A stretch of 64,000 nucleotides of DNA from Bradyrhizobium quebecense (GCF_013373795.3 NZ_CP088022.1:4836001-4900000), one strand, 5' to 3'; positions 19,223 to 28,113 are shown, numbered from the stretch's first letter. Numbers and translations are program-made. Notes: generated by a model not told the origin, from the letters alone.

Positions 19223-20191
19223 TCACTTCGTCACCCCGATCTCGCGAAAATATCTGAGCACGCCGGGGTGGATCAGATTGATATCGGGCGCGGCGGCGAC
19301 GGTGTTCGCTGCCGTCGTTTCGCAAGCCTGGGCGAGCTTCTTGCAGAAATCAGCCTCGACACCATGCAACGTCTTCGCCAGCCGGTAGGCGACATCGTCG
19401 GGCAGGCTCTCACGCACCAGGATGTAGCTCCACGAGCCGACCGAAGAAATCGCCTCGCTCTGCTTCGGATAGCTGCCCGCCGGGATCGTCAGCGGCTTCA
19501 GAAACGTGTGCTTGGCCCGGATGCGGGCGATCTCGTCCGCGGTCGGCGCGATGAAGCGAGCGCCGCTCGCGCTCTCGGCCATCTTGCTGAAACCGGGCCA
19601 GCCGATGCCGGCACCCCACAGCGCCGCGGCGCGGCCGTCCTCGACCATCGCAGGGCCATCGCCGGCGCGATCGAGATAGATCGACTTGAAGTCCTCGTCC
19701 TGCTTCAGCCCGATGCCGTCGAGGATGTAGCGCGACAGGATCGGCAGGCCGGAGCCCTTGGCGCCGAACGCGACGGGCCGGCCGACCAGATCCTGGATCG
19801 TCTTGTAGGGGCTGTCGGCACGCACCACGAACATGCCCGGGCTCGAATACATCGCGGTAAGGATCTTCAGCTTGGTGGCCTTCGGCCGGCCGATGCCCAT
19901 GAAGGCCTCATAGGACGGCTCGCCCGCAACGGTTGCGATGTCGACGCTGCCGGTCTCGAGCAGCGGGATGTTCTCGTTGGAGCCCTTGGTGTTGCGCGGC
20001 TCTATCGACAGCGTCGCATCGGCCGCGTTCATCACCTCGGCGAAGGCATTGCCGTAGAGCGGAAAGCCGCCGCCCGGCGTCGCCGTGGCGAAACTGATCG
20101 TGGTTTTGGAAATGGTCTTGCTCCCCTCTTGCGCCGCCGCGCCGCCCGCGAGCAGCAGCGCGCCGGCGCAGATCATAACAGCGAATTTCAT
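19223..20191 (-). CDS. TAXI-family TRAP transporter solute receptor, orphan
   Basis: 322 residues. The signal peptide (MKFAVMICAGALLLAGGAAAQ) precedes TISFATATPGGGFPLYGNAFAEVMN, the TAXI-type opening, with SGLPILSRYILDGIG and a full C-terminal lobe ending in HPGVLRYFREIGV. TAXI proteins feed TRAP carriers with glutamate or dicarboxylates. Neither DctQ/DctM nor a fused TRAP membrane gene is nearby. Start ATG 20191 matches a normal signal peptide; longer versions upstream are not signal-like. A convergent hairpin pair lies just after the stop. Divergent from the TctC-like gene at 20311, with 119 bases between. Confidence 0.82.
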   Translation of the reverse strand: MKFAVMICAGALLLAGGAAAQEGSKTISKTTISFATATPGGGFPLYGNAFAEVMNAADATLSIEPRNTKGSNENIPLLETGSVDIATVAGEPSYEAFMGIGRPKATKLKILTAMYSSPGMFVVRADSPYKTIQDLVGRPVAFGAKGSGLPILSRYILDGIGLKQDEDFKSIYLDRAGDGPAMVEDGRAAALWGAGIGWPGFSKMAESASGARFIAPTADEIARIRAKHTFLKPLTIPAGSYPKQSEAISSVGSWSYILVRESLPDDVAYRLAKTLHGVEADFCKKLAQACETTAANTVAAAPDINLIHPGVLRYFREIGVTK

Positions 20192-20310
20192 CCCGAGCCT
20201 CAAGCATTGCACATGAGCGCGACTATCGTCGCACGGGCGGGGTCGTAGGCAAAGCCAGCGTTTTGTGAAACCATGATGGCAACAGTCACGAGAAAATGAC
20301 GGGAGAGACG

Positions 20311-21279
20311 ATGTTCCGGTTCGCACGTGCCGCGTTGCTTGGCTTGATCTGTTGCCTTGCCTCCGTTGCGCCTTCCTCCGCATCCGACTATCCGAACCGC
20401 CCGGTGCGCTGGCTGATCGGCTTTGCCGCCGGCGGCCCGGTCGACATCGTGGCGCGCATCATGAGCCAGTGGCTGTCGGATCATCTCGGCCAGCAATTCG
20501 TGGTCGAGAATCGCGCCGGCTCCGGCGGCAACATCGCAGCCGCCGCCGCGATCAATTCGCCGGCGGACGGCTATACGCTCTTGTTCGTCGCGCCGAACAA
20601 CGCGATCTCGACCTCGCTCTACAAGAAGCTGCCCTACGACTTCCTGCGCGACACCACCCCCGTCGCCAGCATCATGCAGCTCACCAACATGCTGGTGGTC
20701 TCGAACGCGATGCCCGTGAAGACGGTTCAGGAGTTCATCGACTACTGCAAGGCCAACCCGGGCAAGATCGCCTACGCCTCATCCGGCAACGGCACCTCGG
20801 TGCACATGTCGGCCGAGCTGTTCAAGGCGATGACCAAGTGCGACATGCAGCACGTGCCGTATCGGGGATCCGCGATCGCCTTCCCCGACATCATCTCCAA
20901 CAAGGTGCAGCTGATCTTCGACAATCTGCCGTCGGCACTGGAGCAGTCGCGCGGCGGCAGCGTCCGTGCGCTCGGCGTGACCTCGCCGCAGCGCTGGCCG
21001 GGCGTGCCTGACGTGCCGGCGATCGCCGAGACCGTGCCGGGCTTCGAGGCGGTCGGCTTCTACGGCATTTCAGCGCCGAAGGGCACGCCGCCGGAAGTCA
21101 TCGATACCCTCAACAAGGCGGTCGGCGAGGCCCTGAAGGACCCCAAGCTGGTGGCGCGTCTCGCCGAGGTCGGCGGCATCCCGAAGCCGATGACCCCGGC
21201 CGAATTCGGCAGACTGGTCGCCGACGAGACCGAGAAATGGCGCAAGGTGGTGGAGTTCGCCGGCGTCTCGGTGGACTGA
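20311..21279 (+). CDS. Bug/TctC-family tripartite tricarboxylate transporter substrate-binding protein, orphan
   Basis: 322 residues. A signal peptide (FRFARAALLGLICCLASVAPSSAS) is followed by the diagnostic DYPNRPVRWLIGFAAGGPVDIVAR and QFVVENRAGSGGNIAAAAA. VPYRGSAIAFPDIISNKVQ and the tail EFGRLVADETEKWRKVV also match the Bug family. ATG 20311 is chosen: GGGAGAG lies 5-6 bases before; an ATG at 20296 would place that site inside the gene. No tctAB genes are near. Bug proteins bind carboxylates, amino acids or aromatic acids; ligand unknown. Confidence 0.88.
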   Translation: MFRFARAALLGLICCLASVAPSSASDYPNRPVRWLIGFAAGGPVDIVARIMSQWLSDHLGQQFVVENRAGSGGNIAAAAAINSPADGYTLLFVAPNNAISTSLYKKLPYDFLRDTTPVASIMQLTNMLVVSNAMPVKTVQEFIDYCKANPGKIAYASSGNGTSVHMSAELFKAMTKCDMQHVPYRGSAIAFPDIISNKVQLIFDNLPSALEQSRGGSVRALGVTSPQRWPGVPDVPAIAETVPGFEAVGFYGISAPKGTPPEVIDTLNKAVGEALKDPKLVARLAEVGGIPKPMTPAEFGRLVADETEKWRKVVEFAGVSVD

Positions 21280-21474
21280 GGCGCCGATCGTGGAGCGCGC
21301 CGGATGGTCACGGTAGATGGCTGCCGGGCCGGTGTTCCAGCGATGCCGTCCGTGCGACGTGGCGGTACGACGGCGATGGCGCAGGGCCCGGGGGTGGCAT
21401 TGCCGAAACCCCACGCACCCTGTAAACGGAGCCCGCACCGTTGCCGGCCGCGCCCCGCGGCCCGCAAGGCGGCG

Positions 21475-21550
21475 GGGCCTGTAGCTCAATGGTTAGAGCC
21501 GGCCGCTCATAACGGTCTGGTTGCAGGTTCGAGTCCTGCCGGGCCCACCA
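21475..21550 (+). tRNA. tRNA with CAU anticodon, probably tRNA-Ile2 (lysidine-modified), possibly tRNA-Met
   Basis: A 76-base cloverleaf with encoded CCA. Acceptor GGGCCTG pairs with CGGGCCC, D-arm GCTC/GAGC, anticodon stem GGCCG/CGGTC with loop CTCATAA (anticodon CAT), and T-arm GCAGG/CCTGC with TTCGAGT. The body is unlike an initiator (normal first base pair G-C, no run of three G-C pairs at the stem's loop end). The A-A-T-G-G-T-T-A D-loop resembles tRNA-Ile(CAU), whose C34 TilS converts to lysidine. The choice between Ile2 and elongator Met rests on resemblance and is less certain than the tRNA itself. Confidence 0.9.
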
Positions 21551-21660
21551 TTCGAATCAAAGCCTTGATTAGATCAAAGCCCTGGCTCCGGGACCCATGC
21601 GCGCCGCGTCGATCGAGCCCTGCGGCATCGCCGCTCGCCACATCATCTCGCTACGGTCAA

Positions 21661-22788
21661 CTACTCCCAGGCCGCCTGGAAAATGGCGCGGTAGCCGTCG
21701 GCATCCACAGGACGCGGATTGGTGGCGGTGGAATGATCCCTCGCCGCCTTCTCCGCCATATCGTCCAGCACCGAGGCCGGCACACCCATGGCACGCAGGC
21801 CGCGCGGCAGATTGAGCTCGGCATTGAGAGCGTCGAAGAACGCGGCGATGTCGGCATCTTCGGGCAGACCGAGCGCCAGCCTCAGCCGCGGCAGCTTGCT
21901 CGCGATCGCCGGACCATTGTAGCGCATCGCTGCAGGTATCAGCACCGCATTGAGTGTGCCGTGATGCAGGCTCGGCGATGCGAGGCTGCCAAGCGCGTGC
22001 GACAGCCCGTGCACCGCGCCGAGGCCTTTCTGGAAGCACAGGCCGCCCTGCAGCGCGCCCATCATCACTTCGGCGCGGGCGTCGCGGTCATCGCCCGCCA
22101 TCACGGCCTGATTGAGATGGCCGACGATGCGCGCCGCGCCATCGAGGGCGATCGCATCCGCCGGTGGATTGAAGCGCGGCGACAGATAGGTCTCGACGCA
22201 ATGCGACAGTGCGTCCATGCCGGTCGCAGCCGTCAGTGCCGGCGGGAGGCGGAGCGTCAGCAGCGGATCGCAGATCGCCCGCGCCGGGATGAGATGCGGA
22301 CTGATCAGGCCAACCTTGCGGCCGTCCTCGAGCGTGATGAGGGCCGCGCGGCCAACCTCGCTACCGGTGCCGGCAGTGGTCGGAATCGCGATCACCGGCG
22401 CGACGGCGGCGGTGATCCGCGCGACGCCGCCATCGATCGCGGCATATTGCGCCAGCGGGCCGGCATGGGTGGCGAGCAGCGCCACCGCCTTGGCGAGATC
22501 GATCGGCGAGCCGCCGCCGAGCGCGACGAGGCCGTCGCATCCGGCCTCGCGATAGCGTGCGAGCGCCTGCAGCGTCGCACGTTCGGTCGGATTCGGTGGC
22601 GTCGCGTCGAACACGACAGGCGCAGTGCCGAGCGGAGAGGTCACGCGCTCCGCCAGGCCGGCCGCGACAATGCCGCGGTCGGTGACCACCATCGGCCGAC
22701 GGATACCGAGCGCTGCGATCTCGTCGCCGAGCGCGTCCGCCTCGCCGAAGCCGAAGCGAATGGTGGTGAGATAGGTGATCAGCGCCAT
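21661..22788 (-). CDS. Iron-containing alcohol dehydrogenase (maleylacetate reductase / 4-hydroxybutyrate dehydrogenase group)
   Basis: 375 residues. The N-terminal NAD-binding half has LVALGGGSPIDLAKAVAL and AIPTTAGTGSEVG. The metal half has the expected Asp and His ligands in DALSHCVETYLSP, GLSHALGS and HHGTLNAVLIP. The group-III alcohol dehydrogenase fold is complete. It is third in an apparent operon behind the XRE-cupin regulator and a cupin enzyme, so the substrate is probably linked to that pathway. Members of this family reduce aldehydes or maleylacetate with NAD(P)H; which, I cannot tell. Confidence 0.85.
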   Translation of the reverse strand: MALITYLTTIRFGFGEADALGDEIAALGIRRPMVVTDRGIVAAGLAERVTSPLGTAPVVFDATPPNPTERATLQALARYREAGCDGLVALGGGSPIDLAKAVALLATHAGPLAQYAAIDGGVARITAAVAPVIAIPTTAGTGSEVGRAALITLEDGRKVGLISPHLIPARAICDPLLTLRLPPALTAATGMDALSHCVETYLSPRFNPPADAIALDGAARIVGHLNQAVMAGDDRDARAEVMMGALQGGLCFQKGLGAVHGLSHALGSLASPSLHHGTLNAVLIPAAMRYNGPAIASKLPRLRLALGLPEDADIAAFFDALNAELNLPRGLRAMGVPASVLDDMAEKAARDHSTATNPRPVDADGYRAIFQAAWE

Positions 22789-22814
22789 GGCCTGTCGTCC
22801 GTTGCGCCGATTGA

Positions 22815-23252
22815 TCAGAGATCAGTGCGTTCTTCGGCGATGTCGCGACGCTGCTCCATGTTGAAGCGCCCCGCATAGATCGGCCGCCCGCCGGTGGTCG
22901 GACCGGGATATTGCACGATCAGGATATCGCCACCGGTCGCGGTCTCGAACTTGCCTTCGAAATGCGGGTCCGGATGAAAGATCATCGTGCCCGGCGTGTA
23001 GAGATTGTCGTCGATCCTGAATTCGCCGCTCAGGACGTACCAGACCTGCGCGAACTCGTGATTGTGGATCGGATGATGTGCGCCCGGCTCCAGCCGCAAG
23101 ATACCCGCGTTCGGCTCGGTCGGCCGCTCCGGCCGCGGGTGGAACAGCATCTTGCCGGTCTCGCCAGGCCAGCGGATCGTCTCCCACTCCACATCGTCGA
23201 TGTGCTTCGCCTCATACGGCAGGTGCCTGCCGGTCGCGGTTGCGGTCTGCAT
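22815..23252 (-). CDS. Single-domain cupin protein
   Basis: 145 residues. The cupin motif 1 is HHPIHNHEFAQVWYVLSGEF and motif 2 is PGTMIFHPDPHFEG, supplying three His and a Glu-like metal site. The first His pair is in HHPIHNH; Asp/Glu spacing is as in small cupins. It lies 3 bases after the XRE-cupin regulator and 26 before the Fe-dehydrogenase, so all three are likely one transcript. Such proteins may be isomerases, lyases, dioxygenases or ligand sensors. The tail PGPTTGGRPIYAGRFNMEQ resembles ChrR-like or quercetinase-like small cupins only weakly. Confidence 0.75.
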   Translation of the reverse strand: MQTATATGRHLPYEAKHIDDVEWETIRWPGETGKMLFHPRPERPTEPNAGILRLEPGAHHPIHNHEFAQVWYVLSGEFRIDDNLYTPGTMIFHPDPHFEGKFETATGGDILIVQYPGPTTGGRPIYAGRFNMEQRRDIAEERTDL

Positions 23253-23255
23253 GGA

Positions 23256-23915
23256 TCAGTCTCCTTGGGGCTTGCTCTTGGGTGATCGAGGCGGGGTGGC
23301 GGCGCTCGGCACGCGCCACCAGTCGAAATGCTCGGCCTTCTGCGGCGACTTCGCGACCACCATCAGGATGCGCGCTTCGTCCTCGCTGATGTTGTCGGCG
23401 CGGTGCGGCAGCTCGGAATTGAGGAAAATGCCTTCACCGGGCGCGAGATCGAACACCTCGGCGCCGACGTGGAAACGGATGCGCCCGCTGATCACGTAGC
23501 AGTATTCCTGTCCCGGATGCGACACCATCAGGTCCATCCGGTTCTTGCGCGGGAACGAGAGGTGAAACACCTCCAGATCGTCGTTCGGCATGCCGCCCGC
23601 GAACAATCGCCAGCGATAGCCGGTGCTCGGGATGCTCTGGTCTTCACCATCGTCGCCATGGCGATGCAGCGTGACGTGGCTGCGCGACTGGTCCTGCGGC
23701 GCGGCAAACAATTCGCTGACGCCAATGTCGAGCGCCTGCGCGATCTGGATCAGATTGGCAACGGAGCTCGACACCTGCCCGCGCTCGAGGCGAGACACGA
23801 AGGCGTCGGACAGCCCGGTGGTGTCGGCCAGATCCTTCAGCTTCATGCCACGCTCCTCCCGCAACGAGCGAATGCGTGCTCCAAGCCTCGCCAGCGTCTC
23901 GTCCTGCGTTTTCAT
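23256..23915 (-). CDS. XRE-family transcriptional regulator with C-terminal cupin sensor
   Basis: 219 residues. A helix-turn-helix (residues ~10-65, LGARIRSLREERGMKLKDLADTTGLSDAFVSRLERG) is followed by a cupin-2 domain (residues ~125-195) with HPGQEYCYVISGRIRF and LAPGEGIFLNSELPHRADN. Family members (PuuR-like, SutR-like) sense a metabolite in the cupin. ATG 23915 is used; a longer open frame lacks a ribosome site. Divergent from the LivK-like gene at 24102; a perfect palindrome at 23954-23976 between them is a good candidate operator. This supports control of both the binding protein and its own operon. Confidence 0.87.
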   Translation of the reverse strand: MKTQDETLARLGARIRSLREERGMKLKDLADTTGLSDAFVSRLERGQVSSSVANLIQIAQALDIGVSELFAAPQDQSRSHVTLHRHGDDGEDQSIPSTGYRWRLFAGGMPNDDLEVFHLSFPRKNRMDLMVSHPGQEYCYVISGRIRFHVGAEVFDLAPGEGIFLNSELPHRADNISEDEARILMVVAKSPQKAEHFDWWRVPSAATPPRSPKSKPQGD

Positions 23916-23953
23916 TGCTCCGACCCTCCCCCTAATTTGCTTCCTTGTCAACA

Positions 23954-23976
23954 AAAATTGCTCTACAAGCAATTTT
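23954..23976. promoter_or_regulatory. Palindromic operator candidate for the XRE-cupin regulator
   Basis: AAAATTGCT (23954-23962), spacer CTACA, exact complement AGCAATTTT (23968-23976). It is AT-rich against a GC-rich background and sits in the divergent promoter region 39 bases upstream of the regulator start and about 125 bases upstream of the binding-protein gene. Confidence 0.6.
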
Positions 23977-24101
23977 CATTGTGTCCGATGTTGAAATCGC
24001 GGGAGATGCCAGTGGTTCTCCGCATCGATGCACAAGCGAATTGCGTATCACGCAACAAAACCAAACAGCAAACAACACGACCTCCGGAGGAGCACCCGAC
24101 C

Positions 24102-25307
24102 ATGACAACCACTCTCAGGCACTTATGCGCGGCGATGACCGCGACGCTGCTGCACATTCACGTCGCGCACGCCGCCATGTCCGACAATGTGATCCGCATC
24201 GGGATCCTCAACGACCGCTCCGGCGCCTATGCCGACCTCGGCGGCGAAGGCTCGGTCGTCGCGGCGAAGATGGCGGCGGAGGAGTTCGGCAACAGCATCG
24301 GCGGCGCACCGGTCGAGATCGTCTCGGCCGATCACCAGAACAAGCCGGACATCGGACTTGGCATCGTGCGGCGCTGGTTCGACACGGAGAAGGTCGATGC
24401 CGTTGCCGACATTTCCAATTCGGGCGTGGGTTTCGCGGTGACCGCTCTCGCCAAGGAACGCAACAAGATCGTGCTGAACGCATCGGCCTCCTCGGACTTC
24501 ACCGGCAAGGCCTGCACCCGGACCTCGTTCCAGTGGATCTACACGAGCTATACCAACGGCTACGGCCTCGCGCGCGCGCTCACGGCGCAAAAGCTCGACA
24601 GCTGGTTCCTGATCACGGTGGACTATTCGTTCGGACACGCCTTCGCCGCCGACATGCGCCGCGCGGTCGAGAACGGCGGCGGCAAGGTGATCGGCGAGGT
24701 GCGCCACCCGCTCAACACCGCCGACTTCAGTTCGGTGCTGCTGCAGGCGCAGGCGTCCGGCGCCAAGGTGATCGCGCTGGCCAATGCCGGCGCCGACATG
24801 ACCAACTCGGTGAAGCAGGCAGCCGAGTTCGGCATCACCCGCGGGCAGGCATTGGTGGCGCCGACCGTGTTCCTCACCGACGTCGACGCGATGGGCCTTG
24901 CCGCCGCGCAGAACCTGCAGTTCGTCACCGCATACTATTGGGACCGCGATGCCGAGTCGCGGGCGTGGGCCAACAAGTTCTTTGAGAAGACTGGGCGGAT
25001 GCCGACCATGACCCAGGCCGGCGTCTATTCGGCCGTGCGGCACTACTTGCGTGCGGTGCAGGCCGCAAATTCCGATGATGGCCTTGCTGTCGCAGCCAAG
25101 ATACGCGAACTGCCGGTTGCCGATTCGTTTGCTCGCGGCACGGTCCGCACGGATGGCCAGTTCGTGCACGACATGTATCTGGCGCGCGTCAAGACACCGG
25201 CGGCCTCGAGCCGACGATGGGACTACTACGACATCGTCGCGACGATTCCCGCCGAGCAAGCCTTCCGCCCGCTCGGCGAGGGTGGCTGCGAGCTGGTCTC
25301 GCAGTGA
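24102..25307 (+). CDS. ABC transporter substrate-binding protein (LivK type I), orphan
   Basis: 401 residues with signal peptide (TTTLRHLCAAMTATLLHIHVAHA). The mature opening VIRIGILNDRSGAYADLGGEGSVVAAKMAAEEFG and the middle SWFLITVDYSFGHAFAADM are closely parallel to the gene at 17927, so the two are paralogs. ATG 24102 is preceded by GGAGGAG. It is divergent from an XRE-cupin regulator with a shared palindrome, so uptake of its ligand is probably linked to the cupin/Fe-dehydrogenase operon. No ABC permease or ATPase is next to it. Ends in a Cys-containing tail like its paralog. Confidence 0.85.
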   Translation: MTTTLRHLCAAMTATLLHIHVAHAAMSDNVIRIGILNDRSGAYADLGGEGSVVAAKMAAEEFGNSIGGAPVEIVSADHQNKPDIGLGIVRRWFDTEKVDAVADISNSGVGFAVTALAKERNKIVLNASASSDFTGKACTRTSFQWIYTSYTNGYGLARALTAQKLDSWFLITVDYSFGHAFAADMRRAVENGGGKVIGEVRHPLNTADFSSVLLQAQASGAKVIALANAGADMTNSVKQAAEFGITRGQALVAPTVFLTDVDAMGLAAAQNLQFVTAYYWDRDAESRAWANKFFEKTGRMPTMTQAGVYSAVRHYLRAVQAANSDDGLAVAAKIRELPVADSFARGTVRTDGQFVHDMYLARVKTPAASSRRWDYYDIVATIPAEQAFRPLGEGGCELVSQ

Positions 25308-25314
25308 CGACGCA

Positions 25315-25344
25315 GGCGGACGGTGGCAAACACCATCGTCCGCC
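25315..25344 (+). terminator. Stem-loop after the LivK-like gene
   Basis: GGCGGACGGTGG (25315-25326) pairs with CCATCGTCCGCC (25333-25344), all Watson-Crick but one G-U, loop of 6. It starts 7 bases after the stop at 25307. No T-run follows, so it may be a 3' stabiliser. Confidence 0.5.
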
Positions 25345-25463
25345 ATCGCCCATAACGGCCTGTATGCAGGTTGGCGAGCGACGTCTTTTGGGCTGCGTCA
25401 GGCGGGCTTTCGCCGTCGAAGTCTGAAATCGATAGACCGCTCGCCGGCGTTCAACTGCCGAAG

Positions 25464-26024
25464 TCAGTTGCGCGCTTCCCGCCGAAGAAATTGAGCAATC
25501 GGCATCAAGGCGTCGATCGAGGGCAAACCTGCGCGCGCTTCACCGTATGACGACCAAGGATAGGGGATAGCCGAAAGCCATTGCAGGACGGGCGTCTGAT
25601 AGACAGCCGGCAGCACACACATGAACTCAATCTTGATGAGCAGCCGCTTGACGCGACCGTCTCCGGCGGCATCAAAATCCCAAGTGTACTCGCCGCAACC
25701 GACGCGAACGTCGCCGTCGGACTTGTTTGACATCCCCACCAGCCAGTCGCATTGAAACTGTGGAAGGCGATTGGACTCAGGGCGCGAGAGGCAGACGGTG
25801 CGCACATTCTCATACTGCGATCCAAAGTTTCGTACGAGAACGTCGGTGACGCTCTCCAATCCATGAGCGGAGCTTGGAAAAGAGATTACGTCGGTCAGGA
25901 GCTGCATCTGGAGCTCACACTCCTGCACGAACGCACGCTTCATGAGCTGGGGCAGGTTTCGGTCCTTTGCCTCGATGTACGTGCTGATCGCCTCGGCTGC
26001 CGTGATCGATTGGGTCTGAATCAA
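25464..26024 (-). CDS. Hypothetical protein with uncertain N-terminus
   Basis: The frame ending at 25464 encodes a credible globular protein (AKDRNLPQLMKRAFVQECELQMQL, CGEYTWDFDAAGDGRVKRLLIKIEF, AVYQTPVLQWLSAIPYPWSSYGEAR). No ATG or GTG start exists in this frame between residue MKRAFV (25943) and the ABC ATPase end at 26179; TTG at 26024 is the best formal start. Farther upstream the same frame and another frame both encode membrane-like stretches, so a frameshift may have split a longer protein with an N-terminal membrane helix. It reads towards the LivK-like gene and follows the ABC operon. No family recognised. Confidence 0.45.
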   Translation of the reverse strand: MIQTQSITAAEAISTYIEAKDRNLPQLMKRAFVQECELQMQLLTDVISFPSSAHGLESVTDVLVRNFGSQYENVRTVCLSRPESNRLPQFQCDWLVGMSNKSDGDVRVGCGEYTWDFDAAGDGRVKRLLIKIEFMCVLPAVYQTPVLQWLSAIPYPWSSYGEARAGLPSIDALMPIAQFLRREARN

Positions 26025-26178
26025 GTATTCTCTCCAGAGTTGCGCGACCAGATGCCAAGTGACAGCGGCGCCAACGACACCGCAGGAAACAACAAGATGG
26101 GTGCCGCCAAACCAGGCCCCACAATATACCGCAAGCTTGATTCCTTCACCCGCACGCCGCTGCGAAAGACGACTGCGA

Positions 26179-27279
26179 TCAGGCTGCCGGAAATGCCGAG
26201 CACCGATCTGCCTGAATGGCAATGCCGACAGGCGCCCCCATTGGCCAGCGCAGAATGGCCTGCTCGCCCGGGGATCGCACCAGCAGCCGCTCCCCGGCGC
26301 ACTCGATCTGAAGATCGACGTGGCCACCCTGGTAGATCTGAGCAACAACGCTGCCCTTGATGGCGCACGGCTCCTCGGGCGCCACAATGCTAAACTGCTC
26401 GGGGCGGACGAAGAGGTCAACCGCCGCGGACTTCTCGAGCCCGGACAGGCTCTCGCCCGGCACCTTCACCAGGGCATCGCCGAGCGCGACGGTCGCTTGC
26501 TTGGCCTGCATACTCACAAGCTGGCCACGCAGCCTGTTATTGTCGCCGACAAAGCCGGCCACGAACGGGTCCGCCGGGCTGCGGTAGACGTCGACAGGGC
26601 TTCCGAGTTGCCTGATACGGCCCTCGGACATGACAGCCACACGATCGGACATGCTCAAGGCCTCGCCTTGGTCATGCGTCACAAAGATCGTGGTCAGACC
26701 CAGCTTGCGCTGAATTTCCCGCAGCTCCACCTGCATCGAGGTCCGCAGGCTCTTGTCCAGCGCCGAGAACGGCTCGTCGAGCAGCAGGACGGTCGGGTTG
26801 ATGACGAGAGCACGCGCGAGCGCAACGCGCTGCTGCTGACCGCCGGACAATTGCCGGGGCTTGCGGTTCTCCATGCCCTTCAGCTTGACCAGCGCCAGCG
26901 CATCGGCGACGCGCTTGTCCCGCTCAACCCTGGGGACCCGCCGCGTCTTCAGACCATAGGCGACGTTTTCCGCCACACTCATGTGCGGAAACAGCGCGTA
27001 GTTCTGAAACATCATGCCGATGCCGCGCTGGTAGGTCGGAATGTCATTCACGCGCTTGCCTTCGATCGAGATCGAACCGCCGTCCGGCCTCAGAAAGCCC
27101 GCGGCCAGCTTGAGCAGCGTGGTCTTGCCGCATCCTGATGGACCGAGCAGCGTCACGAACTCGCTGCGGCCAACGCCGAGCGTAACCGCGTTCAGGGCCA
27201 CGACATCGTCAAATCGCTTGGTCACGGCGTCGAAATGGACCGCCGTTTGTTCCCCTTCAACGTTCGCAGACGGCTTCAA
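26179..27279 (-). CDS. ABC transporter ATP-binding protein, polyamine/phosphonate-type (PotA-like)
   Basis: 366 residues. Walker A LLGPSGCGKTTLLKLAAG, Q-loop MMFQNYALFPHM, signature QLSGGQQQRVALARAL, Walker B VLLLDEPFSALD and H-loop FVTHDQGEA are all intact. A C-terminal TOBE_2 domain (residues ~280-366) is typical of PotA/FbpC/PhnT-type importers. It energises the two permeases encoded upstream (28113-28967, 27292-28113). It starts 12 bases after the second permease's stop. Substrate is defined by the binding protein at 28993 and is not known. Confidence 0.93.
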   Translation of the reverse strand: MKPSANVEGEQTAVHFDAVTKRFDDVVALNAVTLGVGRSEFVTLLGPSGCGKTTLLKLAAGFLRPDGGSISIEGKRVNDIPTYQRGIGMMFQNYALFPHMSVAENVAYGLKTRRVPRVERDKRVADALALVKLKGMENRKPRQLSGGQQQRVALARALVINPTVLLLDEPFSALDKSLRTSMQVELREIQRKLGLTTIFVTHDQGEALSMSDRVAVMSEGRIRQLGSPVDVYRSPADPFVAGFVGDNNRLRGQLVSMQAKQATVALGDALVKVPGESLSGLEKSAAVDLFVRPEQFSIVAPEEPCAIKGSVVAQIYQGGHVDLQIECAGERLLVRSPGEQAILRWPMGAPVGIAIQADRCSAFPAA

Positions 27280-27291
27280 GATCCGTGCTCC

Positions 27292-28113
27292 CTAGTGAGA
27301 CTGCTCGATATTGAGGACCTTGCCGAGGCCCAGGAACGCATTGGCAAAGGCGATCAAGGCGGCGGTGCCGACGATATACATGACCGACAATGCCGCCATC
27401 GACGGATCGGCGAACTCGCGCACGTAATTGTACATCGCGACAGGAAGCGTCTGGGTCCGCTGCGAAGTCACGAACAGCGAGGCCGTGAACTCGTTAAACG
27501 AGAGGATGGCTGCGAACAGCCAGCCGCTGACGAGCCCGGGCAGCAGCAGCGGCAGGGTGACGGTGGTCAGGACGCGAAGCGGTCCGGCGCCGAGGCTCGA
27601 TGCTGCGTGTTCGTAGCTCTGATCGAGATTCCTCAGCGAGACATACACGCTGCGCAGCACGAACGGCAGCACCAGGATAACGTGGCAGATCACGACGACC
27701 GCAAAACCGCGGCTCAGGCCGACTTGCGCCGCGAGGATGAGAAAACCGAGCCCTACCGTGAAGTGCGGAATCACCAACGGCGAAATCAGGATTCCTTCGA
27801 TGGCGGACTTGAGCGGAAACTTGTACCGGTCGATGACAAAAGCGAACATGCCGCCAACGCACAGCGCGATCGTCGAGCTCCAGGCCGTGACGATCAGGCC
27901 GTTGAGGAACCCTTGCCGGAAGTCTTCATAGGCGAGGGCCTGACCAAACCATCGCCACGACCAGGTCTGCGGCGGGAATGACAGGATAGGCTTGTCGTTG
28001 AACGCGGCGATTGTCACGACTACCGCCGGCAGCACAAGAAAAGCGATGATGACGAGCACCGTCAACAATCCGACCCAGCCGAGCACTCTCTGATAGGTCG
28101 AGCGCGGGATCAT
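27292..28113 (-). CDS. ABC transporter permease (PotC-like)
   Basis: 273 residues with about six membrane helices. The binding-protein-dependent permease EAA loop is EHAASSLGAGPLRVLTTVTLPLLLPG, facing the ATPase. The N-terminus (first helix residues ~10-33) and the periplasmic loop NDKPILSFPPQTWSWRWFGQAL are characteristic of the second permease of spermidine/putrescine and 2-aminoethylphosphonate importers. ATG 28113 overlaps the stop of the partner permease (ATGA), so the two are made together. Confidence 0.92.
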   Translation of the reverse strand: MIPRSTYQRVLGWVGLLTVLVIIAFLVLPAVVVTIAAFNDKPILSFPPQTWSWRWFGQALAYEDFRQGFLNGLIVTAWSSTIALCVGGMFAFVIDRYKFPLKSAIEGILISPLVIPHFTVGLGFLILAAQVGLSRGFAVVVICHVILVLPFVLRSVYVSLRNLDQSYEHAASSLGAGPLRVLTTVTLPLLLPGLVSGWLFAAILSFNEFTASLFVTSQRTQTLPVAMYNYVREFADPSMAALSVMYIVGTAALIAFANAFLGLGKVLNIEQSH

